Below, piece by piece: positions 11,166 through 22,568 of a DNA stretch of 64,000 nucleotides. The notes beneath the pieces were generated by a model, which was not told the DNA's origin, searched no databases, and saw only the letters and a list, made by a program, of their open reading frames with translations. The translations under genes and the position numbers were made by a program. Source of the DNA: Strongylocentrotus purpuratus (Eukaryota; Echinodermata; Echinoidea; Camarodonta; Strongylocentrotidae); NCBI RefSeq assembly GCF_000002235.5, contig NW_022145549.1, positions 496,001-560,000 of the forward strand. The letters run 5' to 3'. Position 1 is the stretch's first letter. Each line of letters starts with the position of its first letter.

Positions 11166-12103
11166 TACACTGTTGCTCATAACGGTGGAATATTTTTTTT
11201 TATCCCAATTTATGGAATTATTTTAAAAATAATTTTAAAATACTAGATCTAGATAATAGTATACAGTCTCAGATTTTATTGAATAATAATTTGCCAATAT
11301 GTGTTTTGCGTGACTGCTAAAGCATGTATATTATGCTACTATGTTTATCAACTAGGGGACCTATGCCCTTAAGTCATAAATGACAGTAATGAGGATTAAT
11401 GCCTCACAAAAGGGCTCTGATATAGCACATCGACACGGTGTTGATCCTAGGGCCTCACAGTTACGAGGCCATTGCTTTGTCACTGAACCATGACTGTACG
11501 CAGCGGGGGCTAGGGTAGGGGGCAGTTTCCATAAATTTAAAAAAAAACAGAAAATGCAATAAATATTCAATAATTTATTGCATTCTACCCCGGTCCCCAA
11601 CATAAAAAAATCCTCTGGACGGCCATTTATTATGGCTCAAGGCATGGGCACACAGAAGATTTTTTTATGTTGGGGACCGGGTAGAATGCAATAAATTATT
11701 GAAAATTTATTGCATTTTCTGTTTTTTTTTTAATTTATGGAAACTGCCCCCTACCATAGCCCCCGCTGCGTACAGTCATGGTTCAGTGACAAAGCAAGGG
11801 CCTCGTAACTGTGAGGCCCCAGGATCAACACCGTGTCGATGTGCTATATTAGTGCCCTTTTGTGAGGCATTAATCCTCATTACTGTCATTTATGACTTAA
11901 GGGCATAGGTCCCCTAGTTAATAAACATAGTAGCATAATATACATGCTTTAGCAGTCACGCAAAACACATATTGGCAAATTATTATTCAATAAAATCTGA
12001 GACTGTATACTATTATCTAGATCTAGTATTTTAAAATTATTTTTAAAATAATTCCATAAATTGGGATAAAAAAAAATATTCCACCGTTATGAGCAACAGT
12101 GTA
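11166..12103. mobile_element. Foldback element with 450-bp inverted arms
   Basis: Left arm 11166-11617 and right arm 11653-12103 are near-identical reverse complements around a 35-bp spacer. Ends read TACACTGTTGCTCATAACGG and its complement, so the element fits CACTG-ending termini flanked by a TA dinucleotide, as in Tc1/mariner. The small open frames inside each arm are the same sequence read twice and are not genes. High arm identity suggests a fairly recent insertion or gene conversion. Confidence 0.8.
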
Positions 12104-13268
12104 GTAATACTGATATGGCTTACATCTGCCTAAAATGGAGAGAGCTTGTACCAGGCGATTCTAAAGTACTTACATGTATGTGCAGGGGTGATAGTGAGCA
12201 CTATTAAAAAAAAAGGTTTTTCTGTTTTCCCCTTAGCCACGCCCCCCTCGAGTAAAAAAAAGAAAAAGATTCGCAGGGAAAAAATGGCATCTAACAACAT
12301 TCCCTCCTTTCAAGAAAATTGGGAAAAAATAGGGAAGAATAGAGAAAATCAGGATGAAATAGGGAAGAAGAAAAAAATCTGTTAAAAAAATTAATGAAAA
12401 TAAAAAATAAAAATAAAAATCTGATTTTTTTTTTTTTTTTTTAAATCGGGAAGAAGAAAAAAAATCGGGAAAAAATCAAAAAATCGGGAAACCGATTTAA
12501 ATTGGATTTTTATCAGGCTTGATGTGGCATATTCAGCATATTCACAACTTGATCAAGGGTCGTGTTTTTATTGAAAGAATTACGTGTATGCAGGATGGAT
12601 GTCAGAGAACATTACTTGGCCACGCACACAAATGCTAATTGGAAAAAGATAATAGTCTTTCTTTGCTTGGCACAGAGCAGAAGTATATTTCTATATTTAG
12701 TATACTTGACTTAGATTCATCAGTCTGCTTTGCTTTGTATCTACAAAACAAACGATTCTTTTTATTTAATGACCTAAGTAAACACTTAGTGACCCATGGC
12801 ATTCGAGGTATTTTTTTATATTCTTGCTTACTTCTTTGCACCAGGGGAAAGCATCTGTCATAAAATAACACTATTATATCCATGAATTTATCAAAAGGCT
12901 TATCAACTTCTGTTTCACATAAAACTTTGTTCCATTCATCAGTTTCCAATCCAAAAGTACTTGGAATGAATTTCTAGAATACCCAAATAAGAGGACTGAC
13001 CAGTTTGATGGCGGTCATCGTAAAAACAAAAACAGAGGTCATGAACATTAACTTGCTGAAGAGAAACAACAAAAACAAAAATATTTTGCATCCCTAATTT
13101 TCTGCATTCTGTCAAAAACACAATATATAAGTGATCACTTATGTATTTGCACCATCAAGAATAAAAAAAATATCAGGAACATTAATAAATATTGACACTT
13201 TGGGTTTATAAAAAAAAACGCACGACACAAATGCAGCAGTTTATCAAAAAGGAAAGTACATGTACATA
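12104..13268. other. Low-complexity A/T-rich spacer
   Basis: Contains poly-A and poly-T runs (12420-12510 has repeated AATCGGGAA-type words and a T run). No credible gene or transposon ends. Confidence 0.5.
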
Positions 13269-13274
13269 CAATTG

Positions 13275-13467
13275 CATACATGCCAACATTTGAAAATCAG
13301 AAATCTGTACAAATTATGCTACTTTCAAAAAGAGGAACAATCCTAACTCTCCTATTCAATACTACAGACAAATTTGTACAGGAAGAGGAACACCTGCATT
13401 AAAATGATAATTATCTTCTCCCAAAAAGAGGAATGTTCCTCTTTAATCTGAACAGTTGGCATGTATG
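13275..13467. mobile_element. 193-bp MITE with 6-bp TSD CAATTG
   Basis: Terminal inverted repeats CATACATGCCAAC and GTTGGCATGTATG bound 193 bp, and perfect copies of CAATTG flank it (13269-13274 and 13468-13473). The TIR matches three other elements in the window (34213, 42966, 53954). No coding sequence, so it is non-autonomous. Confidence 0.8.
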
Positions 13468-13900
13468 CAATTGAGACATTCTTGGCGTTCATTAGTACTG
13501 AATTAAACCACGTCCTACCACAACTTGAAGCAACGATTTTTAACATCAGATCCTTTAACAATAGTGATAATCTATCCAGCCTGCGACCATGCATGATCCC
13601 GCATTATTGAAGGCTTTTTCCAGGCAGACTTGTACTTCCGGTGAGGCTGGCCATCGACCGAAGAATCCTAAAGAAAGTAGTAGCTTGACTCCTTCTTGTA
13701 TGTGTCGAATGCTGACCTGAAATGAAAATTGATGAGGAAACCTTTTGTATCAAATATTATTTTTTCCCCTGATTAATCTTGCAAATGATAGACTTCTGTT
13801 GATTTTCAATGCCAAACACATTCTTTTTCTTAAAACATTTAAGTCGTTATCACTTTTTACAAATTTCTAATTATAACGCCACCCAACCTATGACATCACC

Positions 13901-14045
13901 GGGGGTGTTTCACAAAACTTGTCATCTGTGACAAGTTACAGTTTTTGTTATAAGCTACTGAAATCCTAGCTTTTGATCGGTTATCAGCAGATTTGTCACT
14001 GATTTTTGTCATTTGTTATTGAAAAAAGGCTTTGTGAAACAGGTC
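13901..14045 (+). mobile_element. Palindromic MITE family A, copy 1
   Basis: About 145 bp of the family GTTTCACAAAACTTGTCATC...GTCATTTGTCATTGAAAAAA with ends of the form GGGGGCGTTTCACAAA. The two halves are partly complementary, so single strands fold into a hairpin. Nine copies occur in this window. Confidence 0.85.
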
Positions 14046-14574
14046 CATGTACTGTGTTTTCTCACCTTAACTTCTAACAAGGTGTTTGGGTGCCAATGAT
14101 AACCTAATGGTGCGCTGCAAAAGGAAACATAATACCCCATCTCCTTATGAAACTTACGTTTATACTCATTCTTGACTTTGAAAAGCTGTTGATCCGCTAT
14201 GCAAAGGTGTAGTTTAAGAAGGAGTACAAAGGATGGGCTCCATTTCACGCCTCGACTACTGTAGAGAGGGCGATATTTCTTTGAGATGCTATTGACGCTT
14301 AATACAGGTCACAACGGAGGGAGGGGGGAAACGAATAGTAAGTTACGAAACAACCAATTAAAGCCACTTTTGCCTAATCATGCCATTATGCCCATCTTCT
14401 TGTAACCCCTCTGAATTTCTCTTTTCTCTCATTATCTTTCTTGCTAGTGTAGCAAGATTAAAAGGGCCTACATCTCTATAATGATTATTTGTTTTAAATC
14501 CAACTGATAAGACCCAACAAATGCTGAAAAAAGTACTAACCTTAAACGTACAACTCTAAATAATTGATATAACA
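14046..14574. other. No gene recognised
   Basis: AT-rich spacer with a G-rich word at 14316-14330. Nothing assigned. Confidence 0.4.
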
Positions 14575-15345
14575 ATAATAATATAATGATAGTCCGCTTT
14601 TACATGTATATAACGCTTATTATATTCCACATACTAAGAACCTTGCTCTACGATTGGTCAAAAGTAAATCACGTGATGAAAGATAGTTCGCCCGTTGATG
14701 GGAGAAGCAAAAAGTTTGTTACACTGTGTAGATAGTACTACTATCTACACAGTGCAATGCACTTTCACTAAAGATAGGGGTACTATCTACACAGGGCAAC
14801 GCACTTTCACTGAAGATTATCCAAAAGTGCACTAAAACAGGCGTAATTAAGCGCGCATTACCAATGAGCGCAATTAAAACAAACACATGCGCGCACCGTA
14901 CCCTCAAGGGGTTGGGTTAAACTGTTTAACTTTTTAGGTGTGAATTTGGCATGGTGTCTTTTATGTAGATGCATACACATCCTTTTCTTTTTGTAGTTAA
15001 ATTGTTTTAGATGTGGAATATAAAGCAAATAATCACCTTTTGGTTTCAGGCGATGGCAAACTATCACTTCCTCGTCGATCAGAATGTATACGCTATCTTT
15101 CCTCAGCTTCGCTTCGGAAAGATAGCTACATCCAGATCGCCTCGGAAGTGATAGTTTAATTGTCCCATCACCTTCACCAACGGTAGTTATTTGCTTAATA
15201 CAAATGTCTCTAAGCGCTTTACAGATAGTACTGTAACCACAGTCATTGGATTCAATACTTGCCCGCACACAATGTGCATGCAATCTCTACTCTCTGGGTA
15301 GCATTTCAGCCAGGCGTTAAATATAACTAGGTAAGTGTTGTACAT
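14575..15345 (-). mobile_element. tRNA-type SINE fragment split by a 577-bp repeat
   Basis: 14575-14618 (AATAATATAATGATAGTCCG) matches the SINE tail and 15195-15345 matches its body (AAGCGCTTTACAGATAGTAC, then GGATTCAATACTTGCCCGCA). Together they parallel the SINE at 46055-46396 in reverse orientation. The intervening 14619-15195 is an independent repeat. Confidence 0.6.
14619..15195 (+). repeat. Composite transposon-like repeat, copy 1
   Basis: 14621-15018 is bounded by TATATTCCACAT and ATGTGGAATATA and holds a perfect 33-bp palindrome at 14722-14754. It abuts a second palindromic block (15015-15195) whose halves, GCAAATAATCACC... and ...GGTAGTTATTTGC, pair along most of their length. An inverted copy of the whole unit lies at 16945-17535. 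The identical short open frames in both copies are not genes. Confidence 0.7.
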
Positions 15346-16534
15346 TAGAAAAGGAAAACCTGCTGAAATCTCACCTAGCTGTGTCCATCGCTTTTCTTTT
15401 GCAGTCTCCTTCATGTCCTGTCCTGTCCTGACACTTGTGCATACATGTACATGTACTGTACATGTAGCTGGGGAGAGTTCCATGTCGTGTCTTCAAGTAT
15501 TTTATCCTGCAGATGTCGACTAGAATAACCAGAACTTCTATGTAGGCCTACGAATGAAATTAGACATGCCTAAGGTATTTGATTGAAAGGGAGTACAGTA
15601 ACATACAAAAAAAACTAGTATGAGGAATATCTTCCTAAGTTCCTACAATGTCCCGGATACATGTACAGTATATGACTTACAATGAGAAGGTTTGAAATAC
15701 CTATCTTCATAATTACTTTTTAATCCATTTGGCATCATTTATTTTCAATTCATATTCATGTATTACAAGTCTTGTACCTAATATTTCTAATTTGGGAGTG
15801 AAAGAAACATTAGTGGTGAAACGAGATGGCATTTAACCGATTCATCTTAAACCAAAGCACCAACCGTTATCCTCAGTACAGGTTCTTGAAGTAAAATATT
15901 TCTTTGGCATTCTATCTCTATTGCAATTTACCAGCGCACCCCCCCCCCCCCCCCACCCAATATAATAAAATCACACTCTCCACACATCCGTCTCTCTCGC
16001 TTTGCTTAGAAATTAAACAGTATATAGTCTGGTTCAGCATTTAGCATGTTTACCAGTCAAAATACATAATGTGATTACGTAGGTCCAGATATCTTATATC
16101 TTTAATATGTATAGATCACATTATTAATTGATATTACTAGTGTCGTAGTGATAGGATAAGGTCTAAAGATATCTCACCAAAAATGGTTTGGTCTTCATTT
16201 TCCTCTTTACATGATGCAGAGATTCCCTTTCCTTCCATGTTTGTATGTACTCACAGAATGATGCTCCTAGCTAGAGTTGCAAGCGACGTACCACTGAATT
16301 TACTATGAGTACGAAAGATGACGTCTGTGTCAGCAACTAGTATTTCGACTCCTCCAATTAAAGATAAACTCCAGTTCTTGTAAAAAAAAAGAAAATTAAT
16401 TCTCACAGAATCAAACGAAACTTACACTGAATGTTCAAGATTACAAATAAATGACATGTGCCAAACAATTTTGGAAGAAAATGTATACTGGCTGAGTAAT
16501 GAGCATAGAAAGACAAGGAAATCAAGGTAGTACT
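15346..16534. other. Unassigned spacer with C tract
   Basis: Holds a TACATGTACATGTACTGTAC palindromic run near 15440, a 15-base C tract near 15938 and AT-rich sequence. No gene or element ends recognised. It is the loop between the two inverted composite repeats. Confidence 0.45.
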
Positions 16535-16760
16535 AGCCCCGACACCATGTGTGTTGTCCCATATATAGCTTTCTGTGTACAGTGCTTGTTACTTTACCAA
16601 GACTCGGCCAAATTTATTATGATTTTGATGACTCCAGAACCTTGCAGTGCACACCAATACTTACATGCTACATGACCAACTGTTTCTGATCCATTCCACA
16701 CCTTTTCTTTCACAATGCAATCGCATTACCAGGACTCACCTTTATCTTTAAGATGTGTCG
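16535..16760. repeat. Dispersed repeat shared with 39195-39430
   Basis: The run GTCCCATATATAGCTTTCTG through ACTTTACCAAGACTCGGCCA to CACAATGCAATC is repeated with scattered differences at 39195-39430. Family unknown. Confidence 0.7.
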
Positions 16761-16944
16761 TCCAACGTCCATGCCCATGTCCACTTCATCTACATTTATA
16801 CAAACAGTGTAAGTACTAGTATAGTCCTTTGATCTGTTGATTCCCAGTTCATCTATGTCCATGTCATCAACCAGTCCTTCGACTCCTCCAAGATGTTTCG
16901 TGCTACAGCCTACAGGTAATAATAACGGTATCATTATATTATAA

Positions 16945-17535
16945 ATATTAAGCAAATAACTACCGTTGGTGAAGGTGATGGGACAAACTATCACTTCCGA
17001 GGCGATCTGGATGTAGCTATCTTTCCAAAGCGAAGCTGAGGAAAGATAGCGTATACATTCTGATCGACGAGGAAGTGATAGTTTAATTACCATCGCCTGA
17101 AACCAAAAGGTGATTATTTGCTTTATATTCCACATCTAAAACAATTTAACTACAAAAAGAAAAGGACGTGTATGCATCTACATAAAAGACACCATGCCCA
17201 AATTCACACCAAAAAAGTTAAACAGTAATTTAACCCAATCCCTTGAGGGTACGGTGCGCGCATGTGTTTGTTTTAATTGCGCTCATTGGTAATGCGCGTT
17301 TAATTACGCCTGTTTTAGTGCGCTTTTGGATAATATTCAGTGAAAGTGCGTTGCCCTTTGTAGATAGTACCTCTATCTTCAGTGAAAGTGTGTTGCACTG
17401 TGTAGATAGTAGTACTATCTACACAGTGTAACCAACTTTTTTGCTTCTCCCATCAATAATGGGCGATCTATCTTTCATCGCGTGATTTACTTTTGACCAA
17501 TCGTAGAGCAAGATTCTTAGTATGTGGAATATAAT
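16945..17535 (-). repeat. Composite transposon-like repeat, inverted copy 2
   Basis: Reverse-complement match to 14619-15195 over its whole length, including the 33-bp palindrome (17396-17428) and the TATATTCCACAT ends. Divergence is low but not zero. Flanks differ from copy 1, so this is an independent insertion rather than one long inverted repeat. Confidence 0.7.
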
Positions 17536-17604
17536 GATTAATAATAATATCAGTTTCATGTTGGGGGTCTTTTTTTCCTCTAGGCTATCCCGATTACGCT
17601 GTGC

Positions 17605-18036
17605 TTGGCTGTTTGTCAACGAAACGGAGTTAAGTCTGTTGTCAATTCTGCATGTTGTTATGGCAGGCACCCAGTGAAAACAAATTTGTTTGATAAAATT
17701 ATGGAAATGCAAGCACTACTTTAAACAAACAGAACTTTGTCATTCCTTGCTCATTTTTCCTGATTGAGGTGTCATATGAAAGGGCAGAACCTCAACTTTC
17801 TAGAAATGTGATTTTCTCTTTAAAATTCTGATACCGTCCGCCAAATGACTTTTTGGTTTCCTCTCTTCAAATTCATTTTAATCACTCATGCACGAAATAT
17901 GCATCATATGAGTTGCATCAAATGAAAGGAGAATCTAAGCTTTCCAAATATGTGTCATTTAGTCATTATAAATGTGACTAAGTTATGATAAAACATCGAT
18001 AATTCTCGGTTTCATTTTTTCTGGGACGCACTGTAT
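17605..18036 (+). mobile_element. Mariner-like non-autonomous element, copy 1
   Basis: About 430 bp shared with 23472-23897. The right end CTGGGACGCACTGTA is typical of Tc1/mariner termini (CAGTGCGTCCCAG on the other strand) next to a TA dinucleotide. The left end is not resolved. No transposase. Confidence 0.55.
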
Positions 18037-18329
18037 ATCTCTAACAACGTTACTTGCAGTTAGATAATTTCTAGCCGATGCAAAGCCTAAGTTAAAACTG
18101 GCTATCCAGACGTTATGTGCTCCCGAGACAGGTCGACACCCGGGGGTAAACACAACCGGACAGTTGAATTAAAACAACAATACTAATATAGGCCCAGTAC
18201 TAGCAATATTTCACAAATCTTCTAGGACTTGTGTAGTTCCAGTACTAGTAAACTTCTAGGGTGTCTGAACGATTTTTCAATTTTCCCTTTGGGATTGTTT
18301 TTAACCATTATGATTGGATAATTGAAAAA

Positions 18330-19225
18330 ATCAACTAGATCTAGAGGTCTAGTCTACTCAGAAGAACACATTTCAAATTTCAAGACTCACCGATGTCTCT
18401 ATCAAAAGATACGGTCCGCCGAAATCTAGTCTAGATTTTTTTCTAGATCTAGGTCAAGATCAGGTCTAGACATAAATCTAGGCAATATTCATCCAATTTT
18501 GGTCCAGAATGAACAAAAAAGTAGTAGGCCCTACACGCAGAGTTATAATTTTTGCTCAACGTGCTCCATTTAATAGTAAGCCATAGATCTAGATCTAGAC
18601 TCTAGACTAGAGTCTAGATTCTAGAGTCTAGACTAGGCCTAGACCTATTTTATTTAGGCTAGGTGATATGCAAAAAGGGGGAGAAGGGTAGACCTAGACT
18701 AGTCTATTTTCAATTTCAAACTTAAATCGTAGGACCTAACTTAGACCCTCTGGATATGTGATCCCTTGGGGCTAGCGACAAAATAAGCACATCTTGATCA
18801 ACATAGGTCTAGATCTAGGCCTAGACCTATTCCTTACGACTTGAACTAATTATCCCTTGAGGGGTCGATTCTCAAAATTGGGAAACCTCCAAGAGTCCAA
18901 GTTACTATGGAAACAACATTGGCTTTGGAAATATGGCTTTGGAAATATGGCTTTAGAAATATGCCATGGCTTTGGAAATATGGAAATAGATCTCAGGATC
19001 TAGATCTAGATCTAGATCTAGATCTAGACTCTATGCCCTAGATCTAGGCTATGCCTATGGTCTAATCTGCTCTTTCATATATGACACCTCATTTATTGAG
19101 TAGATCTAGGTCTAAGTGTTAGGGGTCTAACGTTAGACCTAGACTTCTAGATCTAGATCTAGATCTAGAATCTATAGACTAGGCCTAGATTCTAGGTCTA
19201 GATCTAGATCTAGTCTAAGTTAGAT
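18330..19225. repeat. TCTAGA/AGATCT-rich degenerate satellite field
   Basis: Overlapping CTAGAT/CTAGAC words recur through the region and become a pure AGATCT-TCTAGA run near 19000-19030, 19148-19165 and 19198-19212. The same words return at 21640-21860, so the two foldback elements and the LINE lie inside one original field. Confidence 0.75.
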
Positions 19226-19674
19226 CTAGGCAAAACCTGATAGATAGCCTTGAGAAAGTTCAGAGGAGGGGGATACGCTTCATCACAGGGAATCACAGCC
19301 GAGAAGACAGCGTCACGGCTATGCGATTGAACATCGGACTCCCAACTCTACAAGAGCGACGACTGGAATCACGTCTAGCCATGATGTACAAGATCCTCCA
19401 CCACCAGATAGCCATCCCTCTTCCAGATTACATCTCACAGAAAGACAGAGCTACAAGGAGTCAACATCACCTTTGTTTCACCAGACTTGGTACATCCTCC
19501 GATTCTTACAAATACAGCTTCTTTCCTCGCACCATGAAAGACTGGGATGAGCTTCCTACAAATATCATTGAACTGCCCACATTGAAGCAGTTCAAGGAAG
19601 CCATCAGCTGCGAATAGTCACAGCATCATCATTATTTTTTATGATTTTTATGATTTTTATCATTTTACTTGCAC
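19225..19674 (+). pseudogene. 5'-truncated CR1/L2-like LINE, ORF2 C-terminus
   Basis: An open frame enters at about 19227 with LEKVQRRGIRFITGNHSRED and goes on through LPTLQERRLESRLAMMYKIL, FFPRTMKDWDELPTNI and ends FKEAIS with a stop at 19615-19617. This is the conserved tail after the reverse transcriptase of CR1/L2-like LINEs. Everything upstream, including the RT and endonuclease, is absent, as expected of a 5'-truncated insertion. A TTTTTATGATTTTTATCATT run follows as probable 3' UTR. The remaining frame is intact, so the insertion is not very old. Confidence 0.75.
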
Positions 19675-20473
19675 CATAAACATTAGACCGAATTTTTCTG
19701 TCTCTTTCGTTCGTTAGCCTCTGATTTGGGTAGGTCGGCTCTCTCTTTAGAGACAGAACAGCCCCATACGCTGTAGTGGCCGCGCGTTTGTACTAAGAAA
19801 CGTTACACAAAACTTGGCCAAACTTAATCCCTAATTTTGATATTTTACCGGATGCGTATCCGATGCATTTAAAGTCCTAAATTAGCTAAATACTTAACTA
19901 CTTCGGTTCCACTTACCAACTTGACTGGAATAATCCGTTTAATGGTCCATTTTTAGGAAATTATGGGTCAAGATCGACATCCATGAAGAAAATCTTGCAG
20001 CCGAGTCTCATTCTTTTTAGTCTACGCCGAAGGCAAAATGATTATAACGGAAAAACTGTGCACGAGCTACGAGTTCGTAATGACATGCACAGTTTTTCCG
20101 TTATAATCATTTTGCCTTCGGCGTAGACTAGAAAGAATGAGACTCGGCTGCAAGATTTTCTTCATGGATGTCGATCTTGACCCATAATTTCCTAAAAATG
20201 GACCATTAAACGGATTATTCCAGTCAAGTTGGTAAGTGGAACCGAAGTAGTTAAGTATTTAGCTAATTTAGGACTTTAAATGCATCGGATACGCATCCGG
20301 TAAAATATCAAAATTAGGGATTAAGTTTGGCCAAGTTTTGTGTAACGTTTCTTAGTACAAACGCGCGGCCACTACAGCGTATGGGGCTGTTCTGTCTCTA
20401 AAGAGAGAGCCGACCTACCCAAATCAGAGGCTAACGAACGAAAGAGACAGAAAAATTCGGTCTACATAAACAT
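19675..20473. mobile_element. Foldback element 1 with perfect 9-bp TSD
   Basis: The element spans 19684-20464. Arms of 379 bp (19684-20062 and 20086-20464) are almost perfect reverse complements around a 23-bp loop. Ends are TAGACCG and CGGTCTA. CATAAACAT stands on both sides (19675-19683 and 20465-20473), a 9-bp target duplication as in Mutator-like (MULE) elements, which also have long TIRs. It sits at the 3' end of the LINE remnant. Confidence 0.85.
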
Positions 20474-20703
20474 GTATATATTTCGGCACAAATTTACACA
20501 AGCCGTCCACCGTCGGCAAAAGATCACCCTTGTCTAGATGCTGAACAGGCTTTGACAAGTAGTAGAATAGAAGTAGAAGTAGACTAGGTCCTATCATCAC
20601 CTTCTTCTGTCCTTCACTTCAGGTCATCACGATCACATTCACAACAAATAAAGCCAGGTTTGAATCTCAATTTATTTATTTTTTTAACTTAAACTAGGGT
20701 CTA

Positions 20704-21636
20704 GACTAATCTTAGACCGAAAGCTTCAGTCTCTATACCGTCGGTTGTTCCACTGAGACTACGTCTGGCTCCACTAGACCTCCGGTTATAGAGACTGAAC
20801 GATCGCCTATGCCAGCCTATGTTGAAGATATCATGGCTAGATTTTAGCCGTTAGGCCCCTCCCACAAACATGAACAAACTTGCCACGGCCGTATTGTTAT
20901 GTCCCCAAAATCCCCCAAAATGTCATTTTACCTCGTGCATATCCAATTTTACATTAGGCCTAGGCTATAATACATCGGTTCCACTTACTAACTTGATTGA
21001 AATAATCCGTTTAATGGTCCCTTTTAAGGAAATTATGGGTCAAAATCGACATCCATGTTGAAAACCTTGCAAGCCGTGTTAAACTCTCGCTGCCGTCAAT
21101 CTCATCCCTTCTAGTCTACGCCAAAGGCAAAAATGATTATGAAGGAAAAACTGTGCGCCATCTACACGTTCGTAATGGCGTTATCACAGTTTTTCCTTCA
21201 TAATCATTTTTGCCTTCGGCGTAGACTAGAAGGGATGAGATTGACGGCAGCGAGAGTTTAACACGGCTTGCAAGGTTTTCAACATGGATGTCGATTTTGA
21301 CCCATAATTTCCTTAAAAGGGACCATTAAACGGATTATTTCAATCAAGTTAGTAAGTGGAACCGATGTATTATAGCCTAGGCCTAATGTAAAATTGGATA
21401 TGCACGAGGTAAAATGACATTTTGGGGGATTTTGGGGACATAACAATACGGCCGTGGCAAGTTTGTTCATGTTTGTGGGAGGGGCCTAACGGCTAAAATC
21501 TAGCCATGATATCTTCAACATAGGCTGGCATAGGCGATCGTTCTGTCTCTATAACCGGAGGTCTAGTGGAGCCAGACGTAGTCTCAGTGGAACAACCGAC
21601 GGTATAGAGACTGAAGCTTTCGGTCTAGACTAATCT
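20704..21636. mobile_element. Foldback element 2 with perfect 9-bp TSD
   Basis: The element spans 20713-21627, with arms of about 443 bp around a short imperfect loop and the same TAGACCG/CGGTCTA ends as foldback element 1. GACTAATCT flanks it on both sides (20704-20712 and 21628-21636). Both elements share an internal block with TCCGTTTAATGGTCC and AAATTATGGGTCAA, so they are one family. The identical 63-codon frames at 20870 and 21279 are the two arms, not genes. Confidence 0.85.
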
Positions 21637-21639
21637 AAG

Positions 21640-21860
21640 TTAAAGTTGACTAGATTCTAGATCTAACGTTAGATCTAACTTAGATCTAGATCTAACTGTA
21701 ATTAGATCTAAGTTAGATCTAGATCTAATTTTGCATGGTCGCGCAATGCACAAATCTAACTGTTAGACTGCATGCCATTAGGGATGTAGATCTAGGCCTA
21801 GATCTATGCAATGTCTAGACCTAGAGTCTAGATCTAGATCTAGACCTAGAGGTCTATGGG
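21640..21860. repeat. TCTAGA/AGATCT-rich satellite, right part
   Basis: Continuation of the degenerate AGATCTA field seen at 18330-19225, interrupted by the two foldback elements. Confidence 0.7.
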
Positions 21861-21960
21861 AAGAGTTTTAGCACACAAAACCAGGTGCGCGATCAGACAC
21901 CCTACCTCATTACCTAGGCTAGAGTAGGCCTACTATATAAATAAAATCAAGGCCTAAACT

Positions 21961-22004
21961 CCAGGGAACTCCGACGCTGACGACGTGGCGTCGGAGCTCC
22001 CTGG
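21961..22004. repeat. 17-bp-arm hairpin
   Basis: CCAGGGAACTCCGACGC at 21961-21977 pairs, with one mismatch, with GCGTCGGAGCTCCCTGG at 21988-22004 across a 10-base loop. Outer AAACTCC/GGAGTTT words extend it. Purpose unknown. Confidence 0.7.
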
Positions 22005-22493
22005 AAGCTGGAGTTTAGAAGTAGACCTAGGGTCTATACGCGGCAGGCGCGACCGGATGGGCTACGGCGTGCTACAGTATAAAGGCCCTAGATCTCTGCG
22101 GTATACATTTATTCAAGACCAGTCTACTCGAACGGCCAACTTCAAATTCCGACAAGTTCTCCAGCTAATTTTTATCATCGGCAATAAACTTTAAAACAAA
22201 AAAATTACCAGAAATCTTCATAAGCATTCATACGTCATGATGCTTACCCTTTAGGAGCTCGGTGACTTTCCCATCGAGATCTATTTCTCAAAGAAAATCG
22301 TCCCCTATTTCATTCTTTCAAGTAGGCACGCAATGTGATATAGATGGCGCGACCTTACCAACGGGCGCGCTCGATCGTGAGATCTGATTCGTTGAAATTG
22401 TATAGTGTATACTATATAATATTTTACTTCATGCGCTGCGTACGTGCGTGGCGTTATCTACGGTACGGCCCATCTGATTGGCGAGAAATTTAT

Positions 22494-22533
22494 AAAGGTA
22501 ATACAAAGTTTTGGTATGGGCCGTAGCCACGGT

Positions 22534-22568
<35 letters not shown>

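Noticed and set aside
14719-17431. Identical small frames starting MRVRCAHVFVLIALIG at two places
   Set aside because: They are the two inverted copies of a non-coding composite repeat; no homology to a known protein.
14619-17535. One large transposon with 580-bp TIRs
   Set aside because: The left copy interrupts a SINE whose other part lies just inside it, so the copies are separate insertions.
20870-21470. Identical 63-codon frames on opposite strands
   Set aside because: They are the two arms of foldback element 2.
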